Below, piece after piece: positions 30,885 through 42,439 of a DNA stretch of 64,000 bases. Position 1 is the stretch's first letter. The number at the start of each line of letters is the position of its first letter. The stretch spans positions 10,184,134-10,248,133 of the forward strand of contig JAJEKV010000028.1 of NCBI GenBank assembly GCA_021234155.1, in the 5' to 3' direction. The position numbers and the translations under genes were made by a program. Under the pieces are notes generated by a model. The model worked only from the letters and a program-made list of their open reading frames with translations, made no database searches and was not told the origin of the DNA. Source of the stretch: Isoetes taiwanensis. Taxonomy: Eukaryota; Streptophyta; Lycopodiopsida; Isoetales; Isoetaceae.

Positions 30885-32600
30885 TTTTATAACACATAAA
30901 GTGCTATAATGCAAAACTGGTCATTGTGCTTGAACATATACAAGTTCCCATCATTGTGCAAATTCAAAAATCCTTGTTCTCTAGGAAAATTATCATGCAC
31001 ATGAACTACTGCCTTGGTGACTATTTTTAAGCTAACCTTTTTAAGTTTCCACTCTGTATCGTCTTCTTGCTCATAACCTCTAGCATGTTTCATGAGGATA
31101 TTTTCTCCAAAACTCCATTCAGGAAGGTTGTATTTACATCCATGTGGTGTACATGCAAGTTGTGAGCATTTGCAAAAGCTAGTGCAATCTGATACTAGTT
31201 AGTTTAACTATGGGTAAGACTGTCTCATTGTAGTCAATTCACTTATTTTTGGTAAATCCATGAGCAGTCTTATACTTCTAATCACCATTTGATCCTATTC
31301 TTAATTTAAATTCTCATATATTTCCAATTATTTTCATATTTTGTGGCCCTTTTAATCAACTCAAACGTTCATGTTCTTTTAAATGAAAGTGTTTCGTCAC
31401 CCATTGCTAACTTCCAACTTTTAGCATCCTTGGAGTTGACTACTACTTCATAATGCTTAGGAATATTAGGTTCTAATAAAGCTATAGTTTTATTTATTTC
31501 AATATTCTCTAACCTCTTGCTTGTTCCAATTTCTTTTGTTCCAAAATATTTGTGTCAACGTCCTACACATCTGCTTGTAGTATTTTAGTTGTATGTTTCT
31601 TTATCTTCATCTTTTGAGTTGTGATATGTTCTTTCTCGTTGTCTGCATCAAATTTTTGCATATCTTCACTTGTATTGTGACCTATTCTTCCTCTCTGTGT
31701 AACCAGACCTTTGCATGTCTAGACTTTTGAGTATTATCAATTTGTCTCTTATCATTGTTCATCATTATGTCCATCTGTTCATACTATATCCCTGTCTTTA
31801 GCATGCTCACCATTTATATTAGTTCTACCATCAATTTTCTTTGAATTTTTGTACAATAGTATCTCATCAAACCTACTATTCCTACCCACAATGATCTTTC
31901 TCTTTCCTGGCTAATATCATACTTTTGACATGTCATTGTATCGTGCAAGAAAACCTAATATAGCTGTGTCATTCAATTCTTTTCGTAATTCTTCTAGTAT
32001 ATGAACAATGCTTCATAATTTACCTGTCTTTGTGTCCCAGACTTATCATCTAGACTTGAAAATGGAATTCTATTTTGTGTATAAACAACCACTTTAACTG
32101 TCTCCTCACAGAGGTAATTAGGTAAATCAAATAGCTTGAGCATAGACCTAACTCCATATGCATATGACTTGTCTCTTTATACCTTTCGCCTCCTCCTCTA
32201 TTTGATTTTTCCTGCCATATACTCTCCTCCTCTGTCAAATCTTATGCACCTTATCTTTCTTTCAATGTCTTTTTCAACCTCAGCTTCATACGCTTTATAG
32301 GCTGCAAATGCTTGATCTTTGGTTTTGAAAAAACATTTTGTTCTTCTTGAGCAATCATCTATGCATGTTATAAAGTATCTCCTTTCTTGCAGTGTTCGTA
32401 CATTCATAGGACCACACAAATCACTTTGTACTAGGTCAAGTAGTTCTGTTGATCGTTGGGTAGACTTCTTAAATGCTAATCTTGTATTCTTACCAAGCAT
32501 ACATCCAAGACATATGAAGTAATTCATACTATTGCATACATTAAACCCTTCTTCACCATCAATTCTTAGATTGTTCAAATTTGTGTGGCCAAGTGTTAAG
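30885..32600 (-). mobile_element. Ty1/copia fragment, integrase to RT, strongly decayed
   Basis: On the minus strand: integrase text at 32578-32198 (GCMLGKNTRLAF, DLVQSDLCGPM, FITCIDDCSRRTKCFF, IRCIRFDRGGEYMAGK) with two catalytic Asp positions visible. Far downstream, RT text at about 31240-30885 (LPIVKLTSIRL, HHMDVNTTFLNG, DGNLYMFKHNDQFCIIALYV). The stretch between is too degraded to follow. It is a different copy from the fragment at 25275-26800. Confidence 0.8.
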
Positions 32601-34280
32601 TGATGATGGACATGTTACAGAATCTATACTTCCTACTAGAGTATTATTATAGAAGCCATATGAATTCCATAATTTCATTATCTTATTGTTTAAATTTGGT
32701 TTTTTCCGGGGTCCCAAAAACTTTTTGGATTTTTTTGTCCAGGTTGATTTGCCTAAGGTTTGGGGTTTTTTTTGTCGCCGGCAAACTTTCCCGATCATCC
32801 AAAAATCAAAAAACAAAAAAAAAGGGTTTCGATGGGGTATGGTTTTGGAGGACGTTTCTATTTTTAGATTCGATCGCTCTTCTTCAGCTGTCGAGAGATG
32901 ATCGAAATGGTGACAGGTTGTACCTGCATGCAAATTCGGCATTCGGCATCCAGGGAGCTTTATTTTCACTGCTTCTTTCAGATAACCAACAATGTGTTCT
33001 AATCTTTGGCACCATCCCGTCTCTTACAGATTTACTGGTATTTTTGGTTTTGTGACAGAGAATAAAGCCATCCGGCAGGCATGACAAAGCTGAGCTTTAG
33101 GTATGACATTAGGATTTCTTTCCCCAAATCGTCTCTCTTTTTTTCGTCATTGCTTGCAGATTTGGGTTCGGTTGCTAGCTCCATAGCAGGGCTGGATCTT
33201 CAGCTTTAGCTAAATCAGGATTCCGGATTTTTGCCAGGCATTTTTCTTAAAAGTCATTCTTGGATTTTATTTGAGGTAAAACTTGATAGGGGTGAAGCTG
33301 CAATTCGTCTCTATAGAATATAGAAATGCTTTCTGTGATTTCGTTACCAGCTCCATGCATTCCAGCTCCATGCATTCTGAAGATGCTTTTCAAAAAAAAA
33401 AAAATAGATTTTTTTGGTGGGTACCAAAATTAGGGGATGTTGTTGACAGCATAGCTGCCACTTTCTGTCGCTTGATTTGTGCATCTTGCAGGCAAGTCTG
33501 CTGCTGATATTCATATGGTTTCTATTTTTTCAAGTAGGGCTTTCTAATTCTTGCTGTAGCATGATGTATTTTTTGAGCAAATATTTACATGGATTCAGCC
33601 TACAGATTTTTCACGCCAGATTCCTCAGCCAGATACATCTTCAACGCACATAGGTCTACAAAGCACACGCTGGGAGTAACTTTCTCACTCTTGACAATTG
33701 GTGCAGTATCCTGCAGTTGTGAAAGTCAGAAAAATCTATACATGCCAGAATTCAAGTCAGAAAGCGAAGGATAAATGCATCAGATAAAGCATACCAGGTA
33801 TTATTAAGGTTTTTCGCAAGTTTATGCATTCCTGTATTTCTCTGAGTTTTATTCTATGTTAGAGGCTGCTCTCAATAGTGCGGTTATTGAGGATTGAGGC
33901 ATGCTTTGTTCCTTAACTAATCCATACCCTCTAATAGAATTTGTCCTTAGCTAATCCGTACCTTCTAATAGAAGGCATACTAATATTGAATTGCTTAAAG
34001 AAAATCAAGTGAAGCTGGCAAGCTTGATGAAACTGAGGTTTGCTAATTTTTTCTTATGACATTTGTCAATATCTGCGTGTCTTTCTTCATGCATCTGACT
34101 CGGGAACATCTTATCATGAGAATATCATGAAAAACTTTAAAGATGCTCAAATTTTCATCTATTCCAGGTGCTCATGACCCAAAATGTAACAACCATTAGG
34201 CAGCAAGAGCATGTTGCATTTGTGTGCAACTGTAGTTTTATTCTTTAAGCATTTTGAACTAATCGGTATTCATTTAAGTT
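32601..34280. other. No assignable gene
   Basis: T- and A-rich. A short open stretch at 33589-33774 (STKHTLGVTFSLLTIGAVSC) could be chance. Two neighbouring similar repeats, TTAGCTAATCCGTACC and TTAACTAATCCATACC, occur near 33915 and 33950. Confidence 0.4.
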
Positions 34281-34292
34281 CATGTGTTTTGA

Positions 34293-34481
34293 TGCAAGCT
34301 ACAGCTTTGGTTTTATTGCAAAAGGAGATTGAAACATTGAAGGTTTCTCCTGAGCCCTACATTGTTGGTGGTAGAGGTCCAACATATGGTTAAGATGAGC
34401 AAGGTGAGCTGGACATGTACAATAGGCTTGTCTCTCGGATGCTTGAGTTGATTAATATTAATCACCCTCAGTGGATGAGGT
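34293..34481 (+). pseudogene. Unidentified conserved-looking gene fragment with one internal stop
   Basis: One frame reads ATALVLLQKEIETLKVSPEP, then VGGRGPTYG, a TAA at about 34391, then DEQGELDMYNRLVSRMLELI and NHPQWMR before a second stop. Composition and continuity across the stop suggest a once-coding exon. I do not recognise the protein. No flanking exon is visible; it may be a transposon-captured piece, since a Helitron end lies 2.9 kb downstream. Confidence 0.35.
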
Positions 34482-34489
34482 AGATATAA

Positions 34490-35655
34490 GTTAGATTCTG
34501 GTTTGTATGTCTACAATGGTAATATAATTGCTAACTTAGAAGACAGAGCTGTGCTAGCATAGAAGATGAGTTTTGGATATTTCAAGACTCAATTGTTGTG
34601 TTGAGGAGATTGCATGTGTGTAGTACTTTATATAGCCTGTCAGATGCGTCATTCTCTTGGGCACCACGTCAAAACGAAGCAACAAGTTGCCATTTTTTTT
34701 CTTATTTAAAAATTGAGAGTGATTCTGCTTTTTGGGCTCTTAGGTCTTTCAAATTTGGAATTTATGTAAGATTCTGGAGTCGTCGCTTACAACATGCACA
34801 ATGAACGATTTCCATCATTTAAGCTTGCTATAGGCTGTTTTCGATGGAATGCATATGAAAAAATAGTGACTGGCTTTTTGTCTTTGTCTCATAGGATCCA
34901 AATCATTTGATTTACTGGAGACAATTCCTTCTAATAGGTATGAAGGTTTGTTTAGCTATGTTTTTGCTATTAAAGGCATGTGGTAGTCCAACTTATGCTA
35001 TGTCTAATGTTCTGATGTAAAGATTGTTTGTTCTGCTTGACTGCTTCATTGCAACCAATTCTATACATGTGATGCATATAATTAATGTCTTATTGCTTGC
35101 AGATATTAGTTCAATAGGTAAATTCTTAATTTAGACCCAGAAATGCTTTTTGTGATTGACATATTTTGGAAGGCAAATTATATTAGGGTTATGGATTAGA
35201 GAGCCGTCATCTGAAACTCCGGCCTTTTCACATGCAATGTTCTCAGATATGTGGAGTAGCAAGCAACACAATATGGAAGATTTGGGGGTGAGGGGGGAAA
35301 GGGAACAGGTATTGATACACAAGCCTCTTAACTATCTAAAATTGCTTTTTCTCTTGCAGTGCTTAGAGGTGTCAAAAAATTGTTTATGCTGTCTAAGGTC
35401 TTCAGTATCCTCTAGATTCTATTGTATTTTATGCCCTCTAAATATTACAGGCATTTTTTGTAGGCCGCTCAACAGGACAATACAAAAAAACGGAAAGCTA
35501 TTTATAACAACAAACAATGTCCTTCTATATAGAGGTAATTGCACGTGCATATTTGAAAGATCAAAAGGCTGATGTGCCATATAGCCACATGACTGCGTGG
35601 CTTAATCTGATTTTGTCTGAATAAAATAGTGAGATATACAAAATTTAAAATGATA
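34490..35655. other. No gene seen
   Basis: AT-rich with scattered stops in all frames. Nothing recognised. Confidence 0.45.
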
Positions 35656-36000
35656 TTTTTTTTTTTTTTTTTTTTTTTTGAAGGAAAGAAGTTTCTGTAT
35701 TAATCAGATAGGAAGAATTACAATACAGAGATCCCTCTATGGATCAGATATAAGTTAAGTACAAAGGATCCCATCTGGATCTGAATCATGTCTGTAACTA
35801 AAGAACACATGAGCCTCTCTCAACCTCTTCTTCTGTCTCAATTAAACAGAGTACTATAGGAGCCAAGTACCCATTTTCCACAGCTACAAACAAATCTTGA
35901 ATGCTCCAAAAACCTCTTGCAAAACTAGAAATGAAGATGGAAAGAGATGAAGAGTAACCTGAACAGTCTCCCGCTCTGTTCAGGGAATCCCATACTTCAA
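35656..36000 (-). mobile_element. 3' end of a minus-strand LINE or SINE
   Basis: A T run of about 24 bases (35659-35682), the A tail seen from the other strand, is followed by GTTTCTGTATTAATCAGATA, which resembles in reverse the ATCTGATTAATAAACC just before the tail of the LINE at 23940. Only 3' UTR-like sequence is visible; the inner boundary is estimated. Confidence 0.6.
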
Positions 36001-37350
36001 ACTATGATCAAATTATACAATTTTATTACCGTATGTGAGATCAAAAGGAGATGCTGCATTGTCGGGGTGCGCCAGTCAGAGGTAATTGTCCCAGGTTCAA
36101 CATCTTTTTAGTGTTGCATTTTAATCTTAAACATGGACTAGCGGTGAGCTTAACTCATGTTGTCTATGCCATTGCAGCAGGTTTGATGTAGGTGGCATAT
36201 TAGATGTAATGAATCTTTTATTCTCATTTCCTAAATGCTTGCTCTCTGTTATTTTGGTGCTCTGGTCAAGTCCTTGCCATTTATGAATGCTTTGACACAT
36301 TACACAGCAGTTCAGTATAGCAAAATCTTATTTTATTGGGGTGTTTGGATCATCTTAGTTTTAGAACAAAGCTCCCACTTATTTTTCATCTTATTTTTCA
36401 TCTCGAACCCTACAAATCTAGCCCAAGCTTAAATCCTGCTTCAATTAGAGAACGGGTTACTATCCTAAGCTCTATCATCGTATTTTGTTTCTGACTCATT
36501 ACAATAATTGACTACAGATTCTAATGCTTTTCAAACTTATCCCAAAATGTATCCCAAAATGTGCTTCGTATGGAAAAAGTTAAAATGTATATCTACTTGG
36601 AGAATATCGCTAGACAAGTTATCTCATACTGGACATGCAGGCCATTAAGATTAGAGCCTATCAACACATGACATCGATGATATATTTGTCTTCCAATGTT
36701 GATTAAAACATGTTTGTAAAAACCTATATTTTCAGTGGTGGTAGTAATGTAGCAATGTATGGAGGAATCATGCTTTCAATAGTGGTAGTAATGTATGGAG
36801 GAATGATGCTTGAGTTTTCAATCAACTTTTGCTTGACAATGAAATATAATGACACATTATCTACAATAAATAAAGAAGCGATTTTTAAAAACCATCAACC
36901 AAATTAGAAAAGATATGAGATGCATTGACAAGAATTAGCCATGTTTTATTCTAATCCATGCAAACTCTGTCGACACTATTGTGATGGAATAAGGCAACTC
37001 CAGGAATGATGTGGCAAAAGACTCCTAAGAATAATGTGGCAAGATCTTGATAAACGATAAGGTCCATGGATTGTTGTTTATTTGTTGTCTTTGAGTAGAT
37101 GAATATCAATCGTTTGGAAAGGATGGGGCATAACGTATTTCATAGGATTGACTAAGGGGAAGCATTACCGGAGTATGGTACTTAAATTTGATAAATGTTT
37201 AATTTCCCTTTTCATTTTCTTAACTTTCATGGATGAAGGCGGTGTGAAAAGATTTATAGAAGTTCAAATTTTGCCGAGGATTTGGAGACATTTCTCTAGC
37301 AAATGGCTAGTTCGGCCCTAATTGGCACTAAAATGGGTGAAACATATTGT
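36001..37350. other. No gene seen; probable Helitron interior
   Basis: Contains a short tandem duplication (GTGGTAGTAATGTA...GGAGGAAT, 36735-36815). Given the Helitron terminus at 37386, this AT-rich DNA is probably inside that element, but the 5' end was not located. Confidence 0.35.
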
Positions 37351-37357
37351 TAGTAAA

Positions 37358-37386
37358 GCCCGGCAACGCCGGGCACCATAACTAGT
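37358..37386 (+). mobile_element. Helitron 3' terminus
   Basis: Hairpin GCCCGGC-aac-GCCGGGC, seven bases, then CTAG followed by T. A short GC hairpin about ten bases before a final CTRR, with T as the next host base, is the diagnostic Helitron end. The 5' TC end and any Rep/helicase gene were not found, so this is probably a non-autonomous copy extending leftwards. Confidence 0.7.
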
Positions 37387-37389
37387 CAT

Positions 37390-38455
37390 AATAAATCTTA
37401 TAATAAAATTTGTCAAAACAAACTTATAAACCTAAAATAGCCAACTGACTTATGGAAATTAAATTTCTAGTAGGATTTGGCACACAAAGAACATTGCTCC
37501 AACATCATGATTCTTCATCCTTTTGTAATTTTCCATCTCCCATTTGTAATTTTCCATCTCCCATGTCCTTAGAGCATTATTCATAATGATTGATTGATCT
37601 CTCAGTTCCACTATCTGTGACAAGAAGATTATCATATAGAGTACGCAGTTTGAATCGGCTCAGCTTCAAAGTTTTCCTCTCCGAACTTATAATTTGTGCG
37701 ATATTAACATTGGAAAATGCTTTACCTATTCCTTTATTCCCTCTTCCTCTAGTAGCGTTATTAACTCCCTCTGCCACCAAAACCTCTACCTCTTTCTATG
37801 TCCTTAGGATTTGAGCAAGTGGCTACCATATGGCCATAACCACTACAATTAAAGCATTTCACTTTAGGGCAATTAGCCTTTAGATGACCATACGATTTAT
37901 AACAAAGCAAGTACCTGCCTTTTCAGTTCCTCTTTTCCTACCTCTTCCTGCATATATTATTGCCCCCCCTCCTAATTTATTTTCCTTTTCTCCATTTCAG
38001 TTCTAATTAGAACCTCGGCACTTAGCCTATCTCTGCGAACGTTGTTGTTGAATTAGGACCTTTATGCATTGTATTATAGTTAAAATATGTGCAAGAAAAA
38101 GGTTACCCACTCTTTTTCTATTATCTATAATCGCCTAAATTTCTACCTTGTACAATAGATTCCCTTCCAAAAATACCCAGTTAATAGCTATGTGAATGAA
38201 AATCCTGAATGGATCTTTTACCCACATATTGATGCTTCACTACTGTAAAATTTCAAAAAAGAACCATCAAATGTCATACATGCTTGAAGATTCATTGTCC
38301 ACTTGAAGCTCACTCTAGCCCAACAAGATCTTAATAGAGCAAATCTAATTACAAGGGTATTTTGTAGAAGTTATTCTTTCACTGTCAATACTAAAACATG
38401 AATTATTTACTTTGAGAAATTTGGAATTGTCGTTGACCTCGAAATAGGTTGCACT
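37390..38455. other. No gene seen
   Basis: AT-rich, with a direct repeat TTTTGTAATTTTCCATCTCCCAT at 37521-37563. On the minus strand, scattered residues near 37800-37900 resemble a zinc-knuckle gag region (text such as CFNCSGYGHMVAT), too short to call. Confidence 0.35.
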
Positions 38456-38464
38456 GCCGATATA

Positions 38465-38870
38465 AATCGCTAAAAGAAGTTCATTGGTCAAGAAAAAACA
38501 TGCAAAAAAGGTTGAATAAATCGCCATTGCGATCTTCTTTATCATAAGAAATCAATATATGAACATTTTAAGGTAATTTTATACATGAAAGGCTTGCAAA
38601 GATCGCCATTGCGATCTACTTGAACAAAAAATGTAGAGCATATCAGACACTCACGGATAAAATAAGTTGTTTATTTTTGCATTTAAGGAGTCTATATAAA
38701 ATTATACACCTTGTCCATTAATAGAAATTATCAATATACAAAGAATACAACTTATCAAAAGAACCAAAATTTGTGCTCAACAAAATCGCTGTGGCGATCT
38801 TGCTGAGCAAACCCATAGCTCTCTACACTTTTTTATGCTCAACTAAATTGCCATAGCGGTCCAGTGGAAC
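38465..38870. repeat. Cluster of short hairpins, GATCGC-nnnn-GCGATC
   Basis: AATCGCCATTGCGATCTT (38519-38536), GATCGCCATTGCGATCTA (38601-38618) and AATCGCTGTGGCGATCTT (38784-38801) are near-perfect inverted repeats with a 4-base loop; a worn fourth copy is at about 38846-38864. The third extends outwards (TGCTCA ... TGAGCA) to a stem of about 16 bp. The function is unknown. Confidence 0.65.
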
Positions 38871-39539
38871 AAGAATTCACCTTATATGCCGTCCTTTGAA
38901 AAAATCGTATGGCATGTCAATGTTCAACCAGATACTTTTTATTTGGCAAAATTTTATTCTTGTTGTTGCTATACCGGAAGAGATGGCAGATATGAAGCTT
39001 CCAGAAGAGTAAGAAGACACATTGGATAGTCAGCTACTGGAATTTTGAATTGTAATTGTCTGCAACAAGCCAATTGATAAGATAGGAATACCTTTTTGTG
39101 CTGACAAGGATGGAGTGCCTTATCCAACCATACCTCAATCTAAGCATCGGATCTGCATCATATGCTGTTACAATATTATTTCTAAATTTGCAGTTTGCAG
39201 GCTAAGCAGAAAAGGCTCACATGGTATTTTTGCACAAAAAAAAGGATAGAAGGAGCTCCCTGATAGAATCGCAGGTCGAAATAATATAAAATTATTAATC
39301 ATGCCCCTTTTGGACATAGCTGCAAATTTCGTTCAAAAATCCAACGAACTCATTCTATGCCTGAAAAAACATTTCTCTTACAAGCAGAGGAATTTCTTGC
39401 AAAGAATACATACCTGCTGCAGTTTGCTGAAAACGCCGGCTCTGCTCATGCCATGGCTCTGCTCAAATCTAAATAATGAATTCGTGCTTTACTATAGGTG
39501 CTTGAGGCTACACACATCTTAACATAGTAGATCAAAAAC

Positions 39540-39760
39540 AATGTGGACCATAGGGTCGCTTATATAGAAACTTCCAAGCTATCTATACTGTAGGATATTA
39601 CCCAAAGGAGCTTGAGCCGTAGGATCACGGATCTCGGATCAAGGTCAAATCAATCTGGACCGTAGGATCTCTTACATAGACTTACATCGAAACTCCCACA
39701 CCATCAGAGCCGTAGGATATATCCCAAAGCAACGCAACGTGGGTTGTAGGGGCTCTATGA
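39540..39760. repeat. Imperfect tandem duplication with CCGTAGGAT motifs
   Basis: GACCATAGGGTCGCTTATATAG...GAAACTTCC near 39546 and GACCGTAGGATCTCTTACATAG...GAAACTCCC near 39658 are two copies about 110 bp apart. TGTAGGATAT, CCGTAGGATC and CCGTAGGATA recur. No coding content. Confidence 0.55.
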
Positions 39761-40349
39761 ATTGCCCCAATGGCCATGTAAGACTACTTTTAATTGCTTC
39801 AAGATCTCTACAAGTTCAACAACATATGGAAATAATCATAGGTGTTACCAGAAGAATGGACTCTCAATTATTAAATGAGATTTAGCAACCTGGTTTAAGA
39901 ATTCCCACAAAATTGGTTGCACTACCTACCATAAATTAGTCACATGTATCCCCGGTCTTCCTGAATATGGTCTTACCACTAAATTATATTCTTGAGTTTG
40001 AGATAAATTCAAGGATTCACAAACTCTGCCCAAAGGAAAAACCTTACCCATAGTTTTTGGAGGAAATGTATTACGAATTTGGCCCAATAGCTATGTATGG
40101 TTACTTTGAATTGGTTCAGAATCTCTCAAGTTCGTAAGCCTTGGATTCTATATTACCAATATGAATTGCTGGAGATCATTTATGCCGAGCTGCCTTCGTA
40201 AGGAAGATATGTTTCAAACCATCATCCTAATTAATCCTACTTTTGGACTGCTGAAGGGAACCAGCAAATGACAAATCGCGATACCTCTTTTCTTTTTCTT
40301 TGGTTCTTCCGCATCCTTCGTTGTAAAATTTTAGCATTCCGAATTAAAC

Positions 40350-41184
40350 CACAGAGATGGATCCTGCTAACAGTCGTAGAGGCCATTCACTCTAGTCCCA
40401 CAAAATTCGTCCTCTATTTGGCTGGTGGTGCATCACAGGTGAGACTTTATTTTCTGTGAAATACTAAGATTTATACTAAACATATATTTTTGTTGTTTCA
40501 GGCTCTCGGTTTGATTTTATGTGTTCCGAAAGCCTCACAAACTGTGCTAGAAGACAGCGTTCTATGTCAATATGCCATGCCATGGTCAATTTGTTAGGGA
40601 AGGTATGTTTCGATATGATAAGTTAAGATTAATTGCATAATGTCGTTTGCCTGTTTTAAGTTGCCCTCTGGGTTATAATCCACTGCATTTGGGATTTTCT
40701 GCTGAAAGAATATGCAATGCATGAAACACAAGCTGAATTATTGTATATCCTCTAAGCAACCCAAAACTTGCTGAAAGTTCGGGGGTTACAATATTAAAGT
40801 TTTACTATTCTTTCTCGTGGTGTAATTTTCCTAGAAACCAGAAATTACCCATGGGTCTGTTAATTCCTATTTTAGATGCTTATGCTGGATGCCAGATTTT
40901 CAGTTTGTTATTTAATGAAGGCTTGCAACCAATAAACACTGCCAATGTAGGTACTTAGACAGTACGCCAGCATGCAGTTAGCAGAAGAGCTCTCCACTAA
41001 TGCTATAAGCATGCCTTGTCAATTGTTGTACCAGGCCTTTGAGAAGAATACCTTGATGGCTTAAGTATGCCCATGCATGGCTACTTTAAGCATTTTCTGC
41101 TGTCATTTTTGCAGGTAATGTTGTAGCTGGAGTGAGCTTTACTAGATCCTTGGCATCTATTTCAGTAAAGCATGCGGGGCATAG
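40350..41184 (+). pseudogene. CinA-like gene fragment, three exon remnants
   Basis: Exon-like pieces with plausible splice sites are to 40438 (VVEAIHSSPTKFVLYLAGGASQ, then GTGAGA), 40502-40612 (after TTTCAG; ALGLILCVPKASQTVLED, then GTATGT) and 41115-41184 (after TTTGCAG; VAGVSFTRSLASISV). From memory they resemble the CinA-like (NMN-amidohydrolase-type) domain of plant proteins that also carry a nucleotidylyltransferase domain. The second piece has a frameshift, with the end (MVNLLGK) in another frame, and no start or downstream exons are visible, so a pseudogene is likely. Identity rests on motif memory only. Confidence 0.45.
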
Positions 41185-41189
41185 GTACT

Positions 41190-42230
41190 GTCTACTTTGT
41201 TAATGAGCTGGGGCTGGTTAAATTTGTAGTTATAACATGATCACGTGTCTGCACTACTATAGATTAATTATTACCAAGTTTTTAATAGAACTATAATTTA
41301 TTGTTCACTCTTGAGCCAAAATCTTGAAATAATTGGTAACAATATGAATATCTTTAAGCTGTATAAGGGCTCCCTCGAGGTGGTTGTTAACGATGTCGTT
41401 AAAAGCTTTTGCCTGTGTTACTTTCTACAAGTCTAGAAATTTTCTTTTTTTTAGAGCTCTTCTTGTTTCTTCATTAGATAGTTGTGGCATGAGGATCTGT
41501 TACTCGAAACACTTACAATAGACTTTGTATTGTGGAGAAGTTACATATCAGTGGATTCTGAGAATGCTTAAGTTATGTTGCAAATTATTCTTACTCTTCT
41601 CAAGCACGTGGTGTCTATTTGCAAAATATGTGTTCGCCAAAATGTAAGCAGGCAGAAAGATGCAAGGCAAGATCTTCATATAGATCTCATAGATTTTAAC
41701 CCAACGTCACCAATGGGGCCACATATACATCTCTGGAGCAAAACAATTACGGATTTTTGTTTATTGCATTGAAATAATAGTGATATTGTTTCTTTAGACA
41801 TGTGCATCGAATGCTAGAGTTAATGTTACTTTAGAAGGAATAAAAAATCTGTTGTCAGCGAAATGAATAGAACAGATTGATATAGGCTGCTACATGGAAT
41901 ACAAATTCTATTTTTCTTGATGGAAAAGCATATAGATGTAGTTAAGCAGGGTGTATTGTATAAGGTAGATCTGATATATATGATGCTAGAAGTGATTTGC
42001 TTTGGCCATAATATGCTTTAAAGTCTTATTTTTTAGATTGATCTGGACAATCTTATTAGAGTTCCTGGAGTAAAAGATCTGTGTTGCGGAGTTATGAATA
42101 ATTTAGTTCAATGATTTAGCTTTGAGATCAGAAGGTTTGCACACTATACTCGGTCTTAATGATGATGGTGCTAGATCGAACTTTAGTTGTTGTAGAGAAT
42201 TCGATCGGATGTCTAAGCTAGGCTTTAAAT
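41190..42230. other. No gene seen between gene fragments
   Basis: Intron-like AT-rich sequence; no further CinA-like or nicotinamidase exon recognised. Confidence 0.4.
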
Positions 42231-42236
42231 TGCAGA

Positions 42237-42435
42237 AGGGCATGCTAGACAGATTTTGGTGGTTGGAATATGCACGGATACATGTGTGCTAGATTTTGTG
42301 ACTACAATTGTTTCTGCAAAAAACCATGGCATTGCAAAAGCTCTTCAAGACATATTTGTGTACAGAAAAGGATATGCAATCTATGATTTACCCCTTCATA
42401 TTGCTAAAGGGCTTGGGGCTCTTTCCCACCCTCAG
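42237..42435 (+). pseudogene. Nicotinamidase-like exon (isolated)
   Basis: A 199-bp open exon with good borders (AATTGCAG before, GTAATA after). It encodes ARQILVVGICTDTCVLDFV and YDLPLHIAKGLGALSHPQ, typical of plant nicotinamidase (isochorismatase-like fold), which turns nicotinamide into nicotinate in NAD salvage. The TDTCV segment holds the family's nucleophile Cys. The exons with the other catalytic residues and the C-terminal exon were not found in the flanks, so this is probably an orphan exon or captured fragment, though long introns reaching beyond what I can recognise are possible. Confidence 0.6.
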
Positions 42436-42439
42436 GTAA

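Noticed and set aside
33589-33774. 61-codon frame starting MDSAYRFFTPDSSARYIF
   Set aside because: Somewhat protein-like, but no family recognised, no splice context and no second exon; left as unassigned.
38465-38870. CRISPR-like array from repeated hairpins
   Set aside because: Repeats are irregularly spaced, diverged and in a plant nuclear context; no cas genes.
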